A stretch of 64,000 nucleotides of DNA from NCBI GenBank assembly GCA_963709395.1, contig CAVPWP010000012.1, positions 1 through 64,000 on the forward strand. The letters run 5' to 3'. Below the pieces are notes generated by a model. The model was not told the origin of the DNA and ran no database searches. It saw nothing but the letters and a program-made list of their open reading frames with translations. Every line of letters begins with the position of its first letter. Positions within the stretch are counted from its first letter, which is position 1. This document shows, piece by piece, positions 17,971 to 28,382 of this stretch. This stretch comes from CAVPWP01 sp963709395. GTDB taxonomy: Bacteria; Pseudomonadota; Alphaproteobacteria; Rhodobacterales; Rhodobacteraceae. The position numbers and the translations under genes are program-made.

Positions 17971-19493
17971 GGCTGGTCCTCGTCCTTGGCGACCAGTTGA
18001 CCCCGACCATGGCCGCGCTGAAGGCGGCCGACAAGGGCGCGCGACATGGTCGTCATGGCCGAGGTCGCGGCCGAGGCGACCTACGTGCGCCATCACCCCA
18101 AGAAGATCGCGCTGATCTTCGCTGCAATGCGCAAGTTCGCGGAAAGGCTGCGCGGCGACGGCTGGCAGGTCGCCTATACCCGCCTCGACGATCCCGAAAA
18201 CGCGGGCTCGATCCCGGGCGAGCTTCTGCGCCGCGCGCAGGAAACGGGCGCGGCCAAGGTTATCGCCACCCGACCCGGGGAATGGCGGCTGATCGGCGCG
18301 CTGGAAGATACGCCGCTCGACGTGACGCTTCTGGAAGATGACCGCTTCATCGCCAGCCACGCCGAGTTCGAGACCTGGGCCGAGGGGCGCAAGCAACTGC
18401 GCATGGAGTATTTCTACCGCGAGATGCGGCGCAAGACCGGCCTTCTGATGGAGGGCGATCAGCCGGCCGGCGGGAAATGGAACTTCGATCACGACAATCG
18501 AAAGCCCGCCTCGGACGACCTGTTCCGGCATGGCCCGCTCTGGTTCGAACCGGACAAGACCGTGGCCGGGGTGCTCGACCTCGTCGAAGCCCGGTTTGCA
18601 TCGAACTTCGGCAGCCTTCGTCCCTTCGGCTTCGCCACCGATCCGGAGCAGGCCGACAAGGTGCTGGGTCACTTCATCGAACAGGCGCTGCCCTCGTTCG
18701 GCGACTACCAGGACGCGATGCTGGCGGGCGACCGGTTTCTCTACCACGCGCTGATCTCGGCCTATCTCAACATCGGCCTGCTTGATCCTCTGGACGTCTG
18801 CCGCCGCGTCGAGGCGGCATGGAAGGACGGTCACGCCCCGATCAACGCGGCCGAGGGCTTCATCCGCCAGATCATCGGCTGGCGCGAGTTCGTGCGCGGC
18901 GTCTACTTTCACGAAGGCCCGGACTACACCACGCGCAACGCGCTGGGCCACGACCGGTCGCTGCCCGCCGCTCTACTGGGGGGCCGAGACGCGGATGAAC
19001 TGCCTCTCGCACGCCGTGACCCAGACCCGGGACGAGGCCTACGCCCACCACATCCAGCGCCTGATGGTCACCGGCAATTTCGCGCTTCTGGCCGGGATCG
19101 ACCCGGCCGAGGTACACGACTGGTATCTCTCGGTCTACATCGACGCCTTCGAATGGGTCGAAGCGCCGAACACGCTCGGGCATGAGCCAGTTCGCCGATG
19201 GCGGGGTGGTGGGGTCGAAGCCCTATGTCTCGTCGGGCGCCTATATCGACCGGATGTCGGACTATTGCGGCGACTGCGCCTATTCGGTGAAGACCAAGAC
19301 GGGGCAGGGGGCCTGCCCGTTCAACCTGCTCTACTGGCACTTCCTCGACCGGCATCGCGCGCGGTTCGAGACCAACCCCCGCATGGCGCAGATGTACCGG
19401 ACCTGGGACCGCATGGACGAGGACCGCAGGCGCACCACGCTGTCCGAAGCGGATGCGTTCCTGGCCCGCATGGACGCCGGTGAAGCAGTATGA
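17967..19493 (+). CDS. FeS-type cryptochrome/photolyase (deoxyribodipyrimidine photolyase-related), three frameshifts
   Basis: About 507 residues of the prokaryotic 6-4 photolyase/FeS-BCP family, flavoproteins that repair UV lesions or sense blue light. The N-terminus VRLVLVLGDQL, the antenna domain and the FAD-binding helical domain are visible. So are the four cysteines expected to bind a 4Fe-4S cluster, in MNCLSH, DYCGDC and ACPF. Single surplus bases near 18041, 18964-18970 and 19178-19181 break the frame. At the last site, removing one base restores LGMSQFADGG. The start is GTG, overlapping the SDR stop. Whether it repairs DNA or signals is not decidable. Confidence 0.82.
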
Positions 19494-19551
19494 CTTCCCG
19501 CCGCTTTTTCTCTTGTCAGATACTCACGGCCTGACTCTGGCCGACCGGCGC

Positions 19552-21000
19552 TCAGTTCTGATCGACGGCCCCGTCATCCGCCAGCGCGCCGTTCTCCCAG
19601 ACGCCGGCGGCTTCCTCGCCGCTGGCATAGCGGATCGTGCCCTCGCCCTGGCGCTGGCCGTTGACGAACATGCCCTCGTAGACGTCGCCATTGGCGTAGG
19701 AGGCGACACCCATCCCGTTGATCTCGCCGTCCGCCCATTCGCCGGTATAGGAGAAGCCGTCGGGCATGGTGATCGTGCCCTGTCCCTCGCGCTGGCCGTT
19801 CGACGAACTGCCCGTCATAGACCGTGCCGTCCGCGAAGGTCGCAACGCCCTGTCCGTGGCGCTGGCCCTCGAGCCACTCGCCGGAATAGGTGTAGCCGTC
19901 GGCGAAGGTCATCGTGCCGAACCCGTGCATCTGCGCGTCCTTGAAGCCGCCTTCATAGGTCACGCCGTTGGCATAGACCGCCCGGCCCTGGCCGTCGATG
20001 ACGCCGGCGGTCCATTCGCCCTCATAGGTGTTGCCGTCGGGATAGGTGATCGTTCCGGTGCCGTCGGCCAGATCGTTCCTGAAGGTGCCGACATAGACCG
20101 ACCCGTCGGGGTAGGTCACGGTGCCTTCGCCTTCGATCCGGTCCTCGACCCAGGCTCCTTCATAGCGGTAGCCGTCGGTGCCGGTGAAGACGCCCTGACC
20201 GTGGCGGCGGTCGTCCGCGAAGGCGCCCTCGTAGACGTCGCAATTGGCGTAGGTCACGCGACCCTGACCCTGCCGCTGGCCATTGACCAGCGTGCCTTCG
20301 TAGACGTCGCCGTTGGGCTGCGTCAGAACCCCTTGCCCGTTGATCTGCCCGTCGGCCCAGTCGCCGACATAGGTCAGCCCGTCCGGCATCGTCAGCGTGC
20401 CGCGTCCTTCGCGCACGCCGCGCGACGAGGTCGCCCTCGTAGACCGCGCCGTCGGGATAGGTGATGCGGCCCTTGCCTTCCTTGATCCCGTTGGTCCAGG
20501 CGCCTTCGTAGACATAGCCGCCGGGGCTTTCCATCCGCCCGGTGCCGTGGTGCAGCGCGTTCAGGAACCCGCCCTCGTAGCGAACGCCGTTGGCGTAGAT
20601 CGCGACGCCCGATGCCGGTGATCTCGCCATCGGCCCAGTCGCCTTCATAGGTGCCGCCGTCCGCGAAGGTGATCTTGCCCGTGCCGTCCGGCTTGCCCTG
20701 GGCGAACGCGCCTTCATAGACCGACCCGTTGGGAAAGCGCGCGATGCCCTGGCCAAGGATTTCGCCATCGACCCACTCGCCCGAATATTCATAGCCGTTG
20801 GGCAGCCGGTAGGTGCCCGTGCCGTGCTGTTTTCCGTCCCGGAAGGTGCCCTGGTAGACGCCGCCGTCATCGTACTGCTTTGTGATGACCGTCCCGCCAC
20901 CCTGCGCGCTGCCCTCCTGGGCCAACCCGGGCTGCGCCGCGCCAAGCGCCAGTGTCAGGGCGATCGCCAGAGCACCGCGCGTCTTCGCCTGCATCTTCAT
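19552..21000 (-). CDS. secreted MORN-repeat protein, three frameshifts
   Basis: About 481 residues after repair. A signal peptide (basic start, hydrophobic stretch, cleavage near GLAQEG) is followed by 18 complete and one degenerate MORN-type repeats of about 23 residues each, such as SVYEGAFAQGKPDGTGKITF. It is therefore likely exported to the periplasm or surface. Single surplus bases at 20607-20610, 20418-20424 and 19801 break the frame; removing each one restores the repeat periodicity exactly. MORN repeats are structural beta hairpins that can bind lipid or protein. No function can be assigned. Confidence 0.78.
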
Positions 21001-21164
21001 GTCGCGTGTCCGCCTTGCCTGTCCGACAGGTCCTCGCGAGGTTTTCCCGCGGACCTTTGCCCAAACCTAAGCGACCCCCCCCGGCCCCGCAACGGTTTTC
21101 CCCGCGCCCGCCCTTTCTCTCGGGCGGAACTCTGCTAAGACCACGCCAGATGGAGAGCGACTTG

Positions 21165-22824
21165 ATGCCCGACCGTTTCCGGCTGACGCTGGCGCAACTG
21201 AACCCCACAGTGGGCGACATCGCCGGGAACGCGGCGATGGCGCGCACCACCTGGGAGATCGCGCGCGCCGCGGGCGCCGACTTCGTGGCCTTCACCGAGA
21301 TGTTCATCACCGGCTACCAGGTGCAGGACCTCGTGATGAAGCCGGCCTTCACCATGGATGCCATGGCCGCGATCGAGGCGCTGGCGCGCGACTGCGCCGA
21401 TGGCCCGGCGATCGGCATCGGCGGCCCCTGCGCCGAGGGCGAGAGCCTTTACAACGCCTACTGGATTCTCGAGGGCGGGAAGGTCGCGGCGCGTATCTTC
21501 AAGCACCACCTGCCCAACGAGACCGTCTTCGACGAGGTGCGCCTTTACCACGCGGGCCCGGTGTCGGGTCCCTACCGCATCGGCCCGCTGCGCATCGGCA
21601 CCCCGATCTGCGAGGACGCCTGGCATCCGGACGTGGCCGAGACGCTGGCCGAAAGCGGGGCCGAGATCCTGCTGGTGCCCAACGGCTCGCCCTACTACCG
21701 GGGCAAGTTCGACCGTCGGCTGGCGCATATGGTGGCGCGCACGGTCGAGACCGGCCTGCCGCTGGTCTATGTCAACATGGTCGGCGCACAGGACGATCAG
21801 GTCTTCGATGGCGCGTCCTTCGTGCTGAACCCGCATGGCGAACTGGCCGCGCTTTACCCCGTCTTCGACGAGGTGGTGGCCCATGTCGATTTCGAGCGCG
21901 GCGCGGATGGCTGGCGCGCGGTGCCGGGCGAAAAGGCGCATGTGCCCGGATTCCTGGGAACAGGATTACCGCGCCATGGTGCTGTCGGTGCGCGACTACT
22001 GGCGCAAGACGGGCTTTCGCAAGGCGCTGCTGGGTCTTTCGGGCGGGATCGACAGCGCGATCGTCGCGACCATCGCCGCCGACGCGCTGGGTCCCGAGAA
22101 CCTGCGCTGCGTGATGCTGCCGTCGGAATACACCTCGCCCGAGTCGCTGGACGATGCCGAGGCCGTGGCGCGCGCGCTGGGCTGCCGGCTCGACACGATC
22201 CCGATCGACGGACCGCGCGCCGCCGTGACCGAGGCGCTTGCGCCGCTCTTCGCGGGCACTGAACCCGACATCACCGAGGAGAACATCCAGTCCCGCCTGC
22301 GCGGGCTGCTGCTGATGGCGCTGTCGAACAAGTTCGGCGAGATGCTGCTGACCACCGGCAACAAGTCCGAGGTCGCGGTGGGCTATGCCACGATCTACGG
22401 CGACATGGCCGGCGGCTACAACCCGATCAAGGACCTCTACAAGACCCGCGTGTTCGAGACCTGCCGCTGGCGCAACGCCCATCACCGCGACTGGATGATG
22501 GGCCCGCCGGGCGAGGTCATCCCGCCCCGCGTCATCGACAAGCCGCCCTCGGCCGAATTGCGCCCGGACCAGAAGGACGAGGACAGCCTTCCGCCCTACG
22601 ACGACCTCGACGTCATCCTCGAACAGCTGATCGACCACGAGGCCAGCGTGGCCGAGGTGGTGGCGCTGGGGTTCGACCGCGACGTGGTCAAGAAGGTCGA
22701 GCGGCTGATTTACCTTAGCGAATACAAGCGCTTCCAGTCCGCGCCCGGCACGCGCCTGACGCCGCGCAGCTTCTGGCTCGACCGCCGCTATCCCATCGTG
22801 AACCGCTGGCGCGACGACAGCTAG
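21165..22824 (+). CDS. nadE: glutamine-dependent NAD+ synthetase, one frameshift
   Basis: About 552 residues. The N-terminal glutaminase (nitrilase-like) domain has its Glu in FTEMFITGYQ and its catalytic Cys in TPICEDAWHP. The C-terminal synthetase domain has the PP-loop LLGLSGGIDSAIV and TTGNKSEVAVGY. It amidates nicotinate adenine dinucleotide in the last step of NAD synthesis. A surplus C in the CCC at 21945-21947 splits the domains; removing it gives VPDSWEQDYR. I chose ATG 21165 over 21150 because GGAGAG sits at a normal distance. As NAD synthesis is essential, a sequencing error is more likely than a pseudogene. Confidence 0.88.
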
Positions 22825-22864
22825 GCGCGGATTGCCGACTGCTTGCCGAGCGCGCCATGGAGAT

Positions 22865-22883
22865 GTAATGATATAACATATTT
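22865..22883 (+). promoter_or_regulatory. probable Zur (zinc uptake regulator) operator
   Basis: The AT-rich imperfect palindrome GTAATGATATAACATATTT lies 17 bases before the start of the CobW-type GTPase gene. It resembles the TGTTATANTATAACA-like Zur sites of proteobacteria. COG0523 GTPases are frequent members of Zur regulons, so site and gene support each other. Confidence 0.6.
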
Positions 22884-22899
22884 GAATCGGAGGGAGCAG

Positions 22900-24112
22900 A
22901 TGACCGATACACGACTTCCCGTGACCGTTCTTTCGGGCTTTCTGGGCGCGGGCAAGACGACGCTTCTCAATCGCGTATTGAACAACCGCGAAGGTCGGCG
23001 CGTCGCCGTGATCGTCAACGATATGTCCGAGGTGAACATCGACGCCGATCTCGTGCGCGCTGATACCGAGCTTTCCCGCACCGACGAGACACTGGTCGAG
23101 ATGTCGAACGGATGCATCTGCTGCACGCTGCGAGATGATCTTCTGGCCGAGGTGCGGCGTCTCGCTGGGGCAGGGCGGTTCGACTATCTGCTGATCGAAT
23201 TCGACCGGAATCTCGGAGCCCCTGCCCGTCGCGGCGACCTTCGATTTCCGCGATGCCGGGGGCGACAGCCTGTCGGATGTCGCTCGGCTGGATACGATGG
23301 TGACGGTCGTGGACGCGGTGAACCTGCTCAACGACTATTCCAGTCACGACTTCCTCAGCGATCGCGGCGAGACAGTGGGCGAGGGGGACGAACGCACGCT
23401 GGTGCACCTGCTGACCGACCAGATCGAGTTCGCGGACGTCGTCATCCTGAACAAGGTCTCGGATGCCGCACCACATCAGGTGGATGCGGCGCGCAAGATA
23501 ATTCGCAGCCTCAATGCCGATGCCCGGATCCTCGAAACCGACCATTGCGCAGCCCCCGCGGACGCCATTCTGAACACCGGTTTGTTCGACTTCGACAAGG
23601 CGCACGAGCACCCGATGTGGGCGAAAGAGCTTTATGGCTTTGCCGATCACGTGCCCGAGACCGAGGAATACGGCGTGGCCTCGTTCGTCTACCGCGCCCG
23701 TGCGCCCTTCGATCCCCAGATGGTGTTCGAGGTGCTGAACGGCGCACTGCCTGGGGTGATCCGCGCCAAGGGGCACTTCTGGGTCGCCACCCGCCCCGAC
23801 TGGGTCGCCGAGTTTTCGCTGGCCGGCGCCCTTTCAAGCGTGAAGCCGCTGGGGACATGGTGGGCCTCGGTGCCCCGTGACCGCTGGCCCGACCATGCAG
23901 GCGCGCGCAGCTACATGCAGGCGCACTGGACCGAACCCTTTGGCGACCGGAGGCAGGAACTGGTCTTCATCGGCGCCGGCATCGATTGGCCGGCGCTTAA
24001 GGCGCGTCTCGACGCCTGTCTGCTGGACGTGGCGGATGAAGGGGACCTCGGCCGCCTCCAGAATCTGGCCGACCCTTTTCCCCGCTGGCGCACCGCAGAG
24101 GAAGCGGCGTGA
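22900..24112 (+). CDS. CobW/COG0523-family GTPase, probable zinc metallochaperone, one frameshift
   Basis: About 403 residues. The GTPase domain has Walker A GFLGAGKTTLL (about residues 13-23) and the metal-binding CxCC motif in NGCICCTLRDD. LIESTGISEP appears once a surplus T at 23201-23202 is removed. NKVS is the base-recognition motif, and a CobW C-terminal domain follows. With a Zur-like box directly upstream it is most likely a ZigA/YciC/ZagA-type zinc-allocation protein made under zinc shortage, not a cobalamin enzyme. The stop overlaps the start of the next small gene (GTGA). Confidence 0.84.
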
Positions 24113-24411
24113 GAGGCGGAAATCTGGGGCAGACACCGTTGCGGCGCCGGCGTCGCGACGGTGATCCGATGCAGGTCTACGATCACCTGCCCCCCGACCT
24201 GCGCCGCTGGATGGCTGGAGCCGCCATGCCCTGGTCGCCGACCTCCTGCCTTGCGATCTGGCGACGCGCGGTGGCTGAAGAGGGCAGCGTCGAAGCCGCG
24301 CTCGCCCGTCTCGACAACGCCGAGAAGGCGGCACTTGGCCGCGACAGCCTGCTTCCTCGTTGTGAGGGTGCTGCGGGGAACACGGGGGGCGACGTCCCCC
24401 GAGAACGCTAG
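24109..24411 (+). CDS. small conserved protein (DUF6525-like), coupled to the CobW gene
   Basis: A 100-residue protein that overlaps the CobW gene by four bases and so should be made from the same transcript. The middle part has YDHLPPDLRRWMAGAAMPWS, then an IWRRAV segment and a short helical ALARLDNAEKAAL stretch, resembling the small proteobacterial family DUF6525 from memory. The first 20 residues are basic, and the real start may be the internal ATG at 24169. The last 15 residues look poorly conserved. No enzymatic motif is visible. Confidence 0.6.
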   Translation: MRGGNLGQTPLRRRRRDGDPMQVYDHLPPDLRRWMAGAAMPWSPTSCLAIWRRAVAEEGSVEAALARLDNAEKAALGRDSLLPRCEGAAGNTGGDVPRER

Positions 24412-25355
24412 AGCTTCGTCAACTCGCAGCGTCCCAGCATCGCCTCGACGTCCTTGCGGGTGCACAGGCGCGTGGCCTCCGTGGTCACGGCGGCGGCGGC
24501 GGCGGCGACACCCCAGCGCAGGCAGTCACCGGGCGGGTGGCCGCGCGACAGCGCAAGGGTGAAGGCGCCGACGAAGCTGTCGCCGGCCCCGACCGCGCTG
24601 ACGACCTTCACCGGCGGGCTGACCGTGTGCCACGACCCCTCGGCCGACGACAGGACCGACCCGTCGGGGCCGCGCGCGACGATGATCATCTCGGCCACGC
24701 GCTTTCTCACAAGCTCTTCCGCGAAATCGGCGGTGTCGCGGCGCGAGGGCAGGGGACGCCCGGCCAGTTCCTCGGCCTCTTCCCCGTCCATGCGCAGCAC
24801 GTAGAGCGCCTCGTGCGGTTTCTCGACAAGATGGAAGAGGGCGGGCCCCGAGGTATCGACGATCAGCCGGGCGTGCTTGCCGGCCACGTGGTTCGACAGG
24901 ATCGCGGGAAAGTCCTTGGCCACGCCCGGCGGCTGGCTGCCCGAGAGGACGACGAAGGCGCCGTCGCCGGCGGCCCGGTCAATCGCGGCAAGGGCGCGGG
25001 CCACGTCCTTTTTCTTCCACTTGGGGCCCGGCATGACGAAACGGTATTGCGCTCCCGAGCCGTCATCGGTGACCGAGACCGACTGCCGGGTTTCGCCCGG
25101 CCCCTGGATCGCCACGGTCGCCACGCCCTCGATGGCCAGAAGCTCGAGAAGCTGCGCGCCCGTGGTGCCGCCGATGGCGACCATCGCCGTCGACTGTCCG
25201 CCCAGAAGCTGGATCGCGCGGCTGACGTTGATGCCGCCGCCGCCCGGGTCGATCTCGGGCTCGGTGCAGCGCAGCTTCGGCCCCGGTTCGACCTTCGGCG
25301 CGCTGGTCGAAAAATCCACCGTCGGGTTCAGGGTCACGGTCAGGATGGCAGGCAT
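24408..25355 (-). CDS. PfkB-family sugar kinase (1-phosphofructokinase-like)
   Basis: A 315-residue ribokinase-fold kinase. The N-terminus ILTVTLNPTVDFS and the GGGGINVSRAIQLLGG segment are typical of the FruK/LacC/PfkB branch that phosphorylates fructose-1-P, fructose-6-P or tagatose-6-P. The C-terminal signature SAVGAGDSFVGAF contains the catalytic Asp and anion hole. No fructose transport genes lie nearby, so the exact substrate is open. The 3' end overlaps the small plus-strand gene by four bases. Confidence 0.86.
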   Translation of the reverse strand: MPAILTVTLNPTVDFSTSAPKVEPGPKLRCTEPEIDPGGGGINVSRAIQLLGGQSTAMVAIGGTTGAQLLELLAIEGVATVAIQGPGETRQSVSVTDDGSGAQYRFVMPGPKWKKKDVARALAAIDRAAGDGAFVVLSGSQPPGVAKDFPAILSNHVAGKHARLIVDTSGPALFHLVEKPHEALYVLRMDGEEAEELAGRPLPSRRDTADFAEELVRKRVAEMIIVARGPDGSVLSSAEGSWHTVSPPVKVVSAVGAGDSFVGAFTLALSRGHPPGDCLRWGVAAAAAAVTTEATRLCTRKDVEAMLGRCELTKL

Positions 25356-25411
25356 GGTCTTCAGTCCCCGGCGAATCGCCTGTTAGCGGTCACGGGACGC
25401 TAGACCAACGC

Positions 25412-25449
25412 AAAACGGGGCGCAAAGCGGATTGCCCTGCGCCCCGTTT
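25412..25449 (-). terminator. rho-independent terminator after the beta-lactamase-fold gene
   Basis: A 12-bp perfect stem (AAACGGGGCGCA with TGCGCCCCGTTT) encloses a 13-base loop. On the minus strand it ends in TTTT, and it begins 20 bases beyond the stop of the gene at 25469-26413. It also sits just upstream of the PfkB-type gene. Confidence 0.75.
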
Positions 25450-25468
25450 CAAGCCGTGTGGACGATGC

Positions 25469-26413
25469 TCAGCCTTCCATGATGAACTGGTAGCTGGCCG
25501 GCACGAACCGGAATCCGTCGCCGTTGGCCTCGACAAACCCGTTGGCCGGGAACGGCATGTGGTAGCCGATCATCGGGATGCGGTCGGCGGCCAGCATGCC
25601 AAGGACGCGGCGGCGCGTCGCTGCGGCGGCTTCCTTGTCCATGTCGAAGCGGACCTCCCAGTCGGGATAGGCCAGCGACCAGACGTAGTGGTTCGTCATG
25701 TCGGCGGCGACCACAAGCTGCGCGCCGCCGGAGTCGAGCATGTAGACCATGTGCCCCGGCGTGTGGCCGAAGGCCGCCATGCCGGTGATGCCCGACGCCA
25801 CGCTGCCGCCGTCGCCGATGAAGGTCATCTGATCGGCGAGCGGGCGGACCTTGGCCTCGAAGCCTTCGTTCTCGGCCTGTGCCCAGGTGTCGAACTCGAC
25901 CTGGCCGGTGACGTAGCGGGCGTTCGGGAAGGTCGGCGTGCCGTCGTCCCCGCTCAGACCGCCGATGTGGTCGCCATGCATGTGGGTGATGACCACGACA
26001 TCGACGTCACCCGCGCCGTATCCGGCGGCCTCGAGTGCGGCCAGTGTCGGTGCCGCGGCAAGACCCGCGTCGAACAGCACCACTTCCGAGCCGGTGTTGA
26101 CCACCGTCGGAGTGAAGAAGAACTGCGACTTGTCGGTGGGGATGAAGTTCTGCGCGCTGACCGCCGCGAATTCGTCGGCGCTGACGTTCATGCCAAAGAT
26201 CGTCTGCGGATCGGCAACCGTACGGGTGCCCGCGAGAAGGGTCGAGACCTCGAGGTCCCCCAGCATGAACGAATACTTGTTGGCGTTCGGCGTCATCATC
26301 GGGTTGTCCTGCGCCAGCGCCGGGCGGGCGGTGGCAAGGGCCGAGGCGGCGAAGGGCAGGGCGGCACCTGCGGCAAGGGCGGCGCGGCGGGTCATGCGGG
26401 GGGATGCGGTCAT
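25469..26413 (-). CDS. Tat-exported metallo-beta-lactamase-fold hydrolase
   Basis: A 314-residue protein. The N-terminus has a twin-arginine-like signal, SPRMTRRAALAAGAALPFAA, with cleavage likely after ARPALAQ, so it should fold in the cytoplasm and act in the periplasm. The zinc motif HMHGDHIGG, a downstream His in GHTPGHMVY, the Asp in VAADMTNH and a C-terminal GYHMPFP give a full two-zinc set of the MBL fold. The substrate is unknown; relatives include lactonases and quorum-quenching enzymes. I chose the start at 26413 because it puts the Tat signal at the N-terminus. Confidence 0.86.
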   Translation of the reverse strand: MTASPRMTRRAALAAGAALPFAASALATARPALAQDNPMMTPNANKYSFMLGDLEVSTLLAGTRTVADPQTIFGMNVSADEFAAVSAQNFIPTDKSQFFFTPTVVNTGSEVVLFDAGLAAAPTLAALEAAGYGAGDVDVVVITHMHGDHIGGLSGDDGTPTFPNARYVTGQVEFDTWAQAENEGFEAKVRPLADQMTFIGDGGSVASGITGMAAFGHTPGHMVYMLDSGGAQLVVAADMTNHYVWSLAYPDWEVRFDMDKEAAAATRRRVLGMLAADRIPMIGYHMPFPANGFVEANGDGFRFVPASYQFIMEG

Positions 26414-26523
26414 TGGAGTCTCCTTGGATGCACTGACGTGCGAAATAGCGGGGATGCTCGCCGAGGTCCACGACCCGCGCAGGTCATGTGCGCAGGCGCG
26501 CAGATCTTTCGGCCGGGCCGCGC

Positions 26524-26927
26524 TTACTCCCACCAGCGGTCGATCGACGCGATGTCGTCATCCGACCAGCCGAAGTGATGGGCAAGTTCGTGGACATAGA
26601 CATGCGCCACCAGATCGGCCAGCGCGATATCCCCCCGGTGGATCCATTCGTCGAGGATCGGCCGCCGGAAGAGCCAGATCGTGTCGGGCCCGTGCGGCTG
26701 GTCCATCACCGATTTCTCGGTCATGGGGATGCCGTCGTAGAGCCCGGTCAGGGCAAAGGCGTCCTCGATCCCCATCTCGTCGAGAATGGTGTCGGGGGCG
26801 AAATCCTCGACCCGCAGCGCCACGCCGTTCGCGGCGGGCCGGAAGCCTCGGGCAGGGACGCGCGTGCGGCCAGCGCCATCGCTTCGATGTCGCTTGCGTC
26901 AGGGGCGGTGGCGTCGGTCCAGTCCAT
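26524..26927 (-). CDS. zincin-like metallopeptidase family protein, one frameshift
   Basis: About 134 residues of the small bacterial zincin-like family (DUF1025/MTH type), with HELAHHFGWSDDDI near the C-terminus supplying the HExxH zinc motif. The N-terminal 25 residues starting MDWTDATAPDA lie in another frame. One missing T around 26842 (GCTTCC for GCTTTCC) restores EAFRPAANGVALRVEDF. This is one of the few deletions among the frameshifts in the window. An ATG at 26936 is an alternative start. Proteolytic activity is not established for this family. Confidence 0.75.
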
Positions 26928-26989
26928 CCTCCCCATATGGACAAAACCGGCCCCGTGTGAAAGAGAGCGCAGCCTTGAAGGAGCCGTCG

Positions 26990-28325
26990 ATGACCACCAC
27001 CCGTTTCGCCCCCTCGCCCACCGGTTACCTGCATATCGGCAACCTGCGCGCGGCGCTGTTCAACTGGCTGATCGCGCGCAAGTCGGGCGGAACCTTCATC
27101 CTGCGGCTCGACGACACCGACCCCGAGCGGTCGAAAGAGATCTATGTCGACGGGATCCGCGAAGACCTCGAATGGCTGGGCCTGACCTGGGACCGGGAAG
27201 AGCGGCAGTCGCTGCCGGCTTGACCGCTATGCCGAGGTCGCCGACCGACTGCGCGCCGACGGACGGCTCTACGAGGCGTTCGAGACGCCGACCGAGCTCG
27301 ATCTCAAGCGCAAGAAGCAGCTCAACATGGGCAAGCCGCCGGTCTATGACCGCGCAGCGCTGGCGCTGACCGACGCGCAGAAGGACAAGCTGCGGGCCGA
27401 ACGCAGCCCGCACTGGCGCTTTCTTCTCGACCAGACGCGGATCGAATGGGACGACGGCATCATGGGGCCGATCTCGATCGATGCGGCCTCGGTGTCGGAC
27501 CCGGTGCTGATCCGGGGCGACGGGCAGGTGCTTTACACCTTCGCCTCGGTCGTCGACGACACCGACATGGGCGTCACCGATATCGTGCGCGGATCGGACC
27601 ATGTCACCAACACCGCCACCCAGATCCAGATCATCGAGGCGCTGGGCGGGTCGGTGCCGCGCTTCGCGCATCATTCGCTTCTGACCGGCCCGCAGGGCGA
27701 GGCGCTGTCGAAGCGGCTGGGCACGCTGGCCCTGCGCGACCTGCGCGCCCAGGGGATCGAGCCGATGGCGATCATCAGCCTGATGGCGCGGCTGGGATCT
27801 TCGGATCCGGTCGAGTTGCGGATGTCGCTCGACGAGGTGATCGAGGGGTTCGAGCTGTCGCATTTCGGTTCGGCGCCGACCAAGTTCGATGCCGAAGATC
27901 TGAAGCCGCTGACCGCCCGCGTCCTGTCCGAAACCCCGCACGAGGTCGTTGCCGACCACCTGAACGCGGCGGGTGTGCCCGCGCATCTGCACGCGCTCTT
28001 CTGGCAGACCGTCCGCGACAACATCGGGACGATGTCGGAGGTCGGCGACTGGTGGACGGTCTTTTCCGATGGCGCCGTGGCGATGGTCGGGCCCGAGGAC
28101 GCCGAGTTCGTGGAAAGCGCGCTCGACCTGCTGCCCGACCCGCCCTACGACGCGGGCACCTGGGCGGCCTGGACCGACGCGGTGAAGGCCGCAACCGGGC
28201 GCAAGGGGCGGGCGCTTTTCATGCCGCTGCGCCTTGCGGTGACGGGTCGCGCCACGGGCCCCGAAATGGCCGACGTGATGCCGCTGCTTCAAAAGAAGCC
28301 CCGGGTGAATCAATCGCTTGGCTGA
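26990..28325 (+). CDS. gltX: glutamyl-tRNA synthetase, one frameshift
   Basis: About 444 residues of a class I aminoacyl-tRNA synthetase that charges tRNA with glutamate. FAPSPTGYLHIGNLRAALFN holds the HIGH-type motif (as HIGN) and EALSKRLGT the KMSKS-type motif. The C-terminal anticodon-binding region from about residue 310 is present. A surplus C at 27215-27216 creates a stop soon after; removing it gives ERQSLRLDRYAEVADRL. GAAGGAG precedes the ATG. Alphaproteobacteria often have two GltX paralogues, and this copy's tRNA specificity is not determined. Confidence 0.88.
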
Positions 28326-28382
28326 CCGGTCCGGTTCGCGCTAAATCTTCGGATGACCGTAACTTGTTGGGGGACAGCACAC

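Noticed and set aside
18030..19185. Programmed ribosomal frameshifting in the photolyase and other genes
   Set aside because: The sites share no slippery heptamer or downstream structure, there are up to three per gene, and unrelated core genes are affected. Sequence error explains all of them.
19552..21000. Regularly spaced repeats suggesting a CRISPR array
   Set aside because: The period is about 69 bases, the repeats diverge between units, and they encode MORN repeats with a signal peptide. No cas genes are present.
22900..24112. Cobalamin-synthesis role for the CobW-like GTPase
   Set aside because: No cob genes are nearby, and a Zur-like box lies directly upstream. A zinc-allocation role fits better.
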